Assembly (NCBI GenBank): GCA_035654835.1 | Contig: DASRVZ010000027.1 | Location: forward strand, 1 to 6,242 | Origin: UBA4719 sp035654835 | GTDB taxonomy: Bacteria > Actinomycetota > Actinomycetes > Actinomycetales > Dermatophilaceae | Direction of reading: 5' to 3' | DNA: 6,242 bases | Part shown: positions 5,039 through 6,242 of the stretch, piece by piece | Numbering within the stretch: the stretch's first letter is position 1 | Layout of the letters: every line of letters begins with the position of its first letter | Program-made: the position numbers and the translations under genes | The notes under the pieces: generated by a model | Seen by the model: only the letters and a program-made list of their open reading frames with translations | Told to the model about the DNA's origin: nothing | Database searches by the model: none

Positions 5039-5420
5039 TCAGCCGAGAGCGACCACGGCACACAGGCCGCAGAGCACGGCCGAGACGGGAGACATCACGG
5101 ACCGCTCAGGCTTGCTCCGGGACGCCAGGTTCAGCCCGACGCCGAGGGGCGAAGTAGGCCACGACCACCCAGGTCGCGGTGCGGATGACACCTTCGGGGA
5201 TACCGGGCGACACGAGGTCGGCGCGCGCTGAGACGACCGTCGCGAGAAGTACGTAGATCACGATCGAGACGAGGCTCCCGGCACGGAGCGCGATCGGCAG
5301 GACCCGGTGCTGCCCACCCCATGCGAACCGCCCCAGCGGGGCGCCGAGTATCAGGAGCACCTGGAAGACCGCCAGAGCGCCCAATACCAGGCACACGAGG
5401 ACGGCGGCGAAGGCGGTCAT
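5039..5420 (-). pseudogene. Four-helix membrane protein, last helix lost by a frameshift
   Basis: The uninterrupted frame gives a small membrane protein with helices at about 3-25, 48-65 and 79-91, and a signature I associate with an uncharacterised actinobacterial family: FQVLLILGAPLGRFAWGGQH, RVLPIALRAGSL and TWVVVAYFA. It then turns into a non-membrane tail ending at 5106. The adjacent frame continues the family's ending, GVGLNLASRSKPERSVMSPV followed by the fourth helix SAVLCGLCAVVALG and TGA at 5039-5041. Dropping one G from the GGGG run at 5146-5149 (plus strand) joins them as YFALGVGLNLASRS and gives 126 residues. This is either a real frameshift or a homopolymer error. ATG 5420 gives the compact length; GTG 5495 is an in-frame alternative. 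A TACGAT lies 7 bases before ATG 5420, so a leaderless start is possible. The function is unknown. Confidence 0.7.
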
Positions 5421-5597
5421 GAGCTGAATCGTAGGTCCGGGGTCGGCGCCGCCCGCCACACTTCTGGGAACCGATCGCGTCAGCAACGTGGTCACAGCCC
5501 GGCCGATGAGACTGGTTCTGCCTTCCGCATCGAGCCGCGGGGTGACACCGGCGAAGCCCTGATGTCCGACCGAGACGGGCTGGAGGCCTGCCTTGCC

Positions 5598-5751
5598 TCA
5601 TCGCGCGGCGGCGGGTTGGAAGCGGGAGGCGGCTCGGCCGGGGCTGAGGGGCGGCCAGGTCGGCAACGAGGGCGGCAGTGCTTGTGTCGGCGAACGCCTT
5701 CACACGAGTCGCCGCCGCCGGGTCGAGGTTCCGCGTGACAGTGATCGCCAC
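5598..5751 (-). pseudogene. Possible remnant of a small unknown gene
   Basis: From GTG 5751 on the minus strand the frame reads MAITVTRNLDPAAATRVKAF then ADTSTAALVADLAA, with G/C-rich third positions as in real genes here. It then becomes Arg/Pro-rich sequence that does not look coding. Skipping one G of the GGGG run at 5648-5651 (plus strand) continues as LSPGRAASRFQPAAAR to a stop at 5598, giving about 50 residues. I do not recognise a family. A chance open frame in GC-rich DNA is the main alternative. Confidence 0.2.
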
Positions 5752-5836
5752 TCGTCGCTCAGCGACCACACCCCTGGTCGCGCAACCGAGGGGGCTTGCC
5801 GTCACAGGACACAAGGGCCGCATCAGACATGAGGCT

Positions 5837-5867
5837 GGGCGCCACTTCTGACCACGAAGTGACGCCC
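5837..5867 (-). terminator. Long hairpin downstream of the DUF4386-type gene
   Basis: GGGCGCCACTTC (5837-5848) pairs with GAAGTGACGCCC (5856-5867) at 11 of 12 positions (one C-A mismatch), with a 7-base loop. On the minus strand it lies about 60 bases after the stop of the gene ending at 5926, fitting a terminator for that gene. It has no T-run. Confidence 0.5.
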
Positions 5868-5925
5868 TGGCATGCGGTTTCACCTTGATCGCGGGAGGGG
5901 CGACACCCTGACTTCCGCGAGTTGG

Positions 5926-6242
5926 TCAGCTCGTTGCCGCCAAAGCCGGTGACTTGGTTTCCTGTGCGGGCGACGATGACCTGAATCCCTTCGCGATCAA
6001 CCAAATCGGCAGGAACACGGCCTCAAACAATCCACCAGGGGCAAGTAACACTTGCCCTGGTCCCTCATTCATGTCGAGAACGCCAAGGAGGTCAAGCGGC
6101 ACCCCCAAAGAGAGCGAGGCATATCCCACCAGACCGAGCACTGCTATGGGTCGAGGAACCAACCGCGAAACAAAGAGCAAGTATGTAAGAATCAGGCCGC
6201 CGATGCCTGTTGGAATGTACACCCACAGTAGGTGGTTCGGGA
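5926..6242 (-). CDS. DUF4386-type membrane protein, 5' part outside the window
   Basis: The visible 104 C-terminal residues match the end of DUF4386 membrane proteins. They contain a helix (WVYIPTGIGGLILTYLLFVS), the conserved turn RLVPRPIAVLGLVGYASLSL, a further hydrophobic stretch (GVPLDLLGVLD), and the family ending LFEAVFLPIWLIAKGF followed by a short polar tail. Family members usually have about 230 residues and several membrane helices, so about half is missing. The frame is open to the window edge (PNHLLWVYIP), so the GTG at 6222 is probably internal. The base composition is less GC-rich than the neighbours, which hints at separate origin. The function of the family is unknown. A bulged 12-bp stem lies inside the coding region at 6034-6061. 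Confidence 0.8.
   Translation of the reverse strand, partial: PNHLLWVYIPTGIGGLILTYLLFVSRLVPRPIAVLGLVGYASLSLGVPLDLLGVLDMNEGPGQVLLAPGGLFEAVFLPIWLIAKGFRSSSPAQETKSPALAATS

Larger units (their letters stand above)
5421..5925. other. Gap of about 500 bases without a convincing gene
   Basis: Apart from the weak minus-strand remnant around 5598-5751, I see no supported gene. The gap holds two hairpins: GCGACCA (5762-5768) with TGGTCGC (5775-5781) around a 6-base loop, and a larger one at 5837-5867. It should also contain the promoter of the membrane protein gene ending at 5039, but no clear promoter elements stand out. Confidence 0.4.

Noticed and set aside
4920..5063. An N-terminal extension of the deoxyribosyltransferase-like protein from a start at 5063
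   Set aside because: The extension is Arg/Gly-rich without structure, and GTG 4919 has a well-placed GGAAGGG and starts the conserved first strand.
5131..5883. A 250-residue minus-strand open frame overlapping the membrane protein gene
   Set aside because: Most of it is Arg/Pro/Ser-rich and overlaps a better supported membrane protein in another frame; only its first part (after 5751) has any coding look and is listed as a weak remnant.

Overview
The window is GC-rich DNA with strongly G/C-biased third codon positions, GTG starts and leaderless or weakly led genes. This suggests a chromosome or large replicon of an actinobacterium (Actinomycetota); I cannot name the genus. It is an accessory region in which two insertion sequences flank a small toxin-antitoxin operon, followed by short genes, at least two of which look frameshifted.

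Layout. 1-1010 (+): 3' part of an IS110-family transposase whose N-terminus lies before the window. 1159-2015 (+): a two-gene type VII (HepT/MntA) toxin-antitoxin operon. The antitoxin is unusual because an XRE-type helix-turn-helix is fused in front of the MntA nucleotidyltransferase domain. A TATAAT box 7 bases before its ATG predicts a leaderless mRNA, and inverted repeats upstream are candidate operators. The two genes overlap by ATGA. 2017-3676 (+): a complete 1660-bp IS1380-family element with 25-bp terminal inverted repeats (23 of 25 identical) and a perfect 5-bp target duplication GTAAG. The duplication contains the hepT stop codon, so the element landed exactly at the end of the toxin gene without changing its protein. 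Inside its left end, nested inverted repeats can sequester the transposase ribosome binding site on transcripts entering from hepT.

3677-3920 is the DNA that originally followed hepT and includes a strong hairpin that may be the displaced operon terminator. 3921-4390 (+) is a single-pass membrane protein of unknown function with an apparent one-base deletion. It converges on 4527-4919 (-), a small nucleoside 2-deoxyribosyltransferase-like protein, with two hairpins between them. 5039-5420 (-) is a four-helix membrane protein whose fourth helix is split off by an apparent extra base in a G4 run (+ strand). 5421-5925 holds hairpins and at most a gene remnant. 5926-6242 (-) is the C-terminal part of a DUF4386-type membrane protein that runs out of the window.

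The MntA-type antitoxin would neutralise HepT by AMPylating a tyrosine beside its RNase motif, and its fused DNA-binding domain could also repress the operon. The frameshifts in neighbouring small genes indicate either gene decay around mobile DNA or base-calling errors in short homopolymers; the sequence alone cannot separate these.
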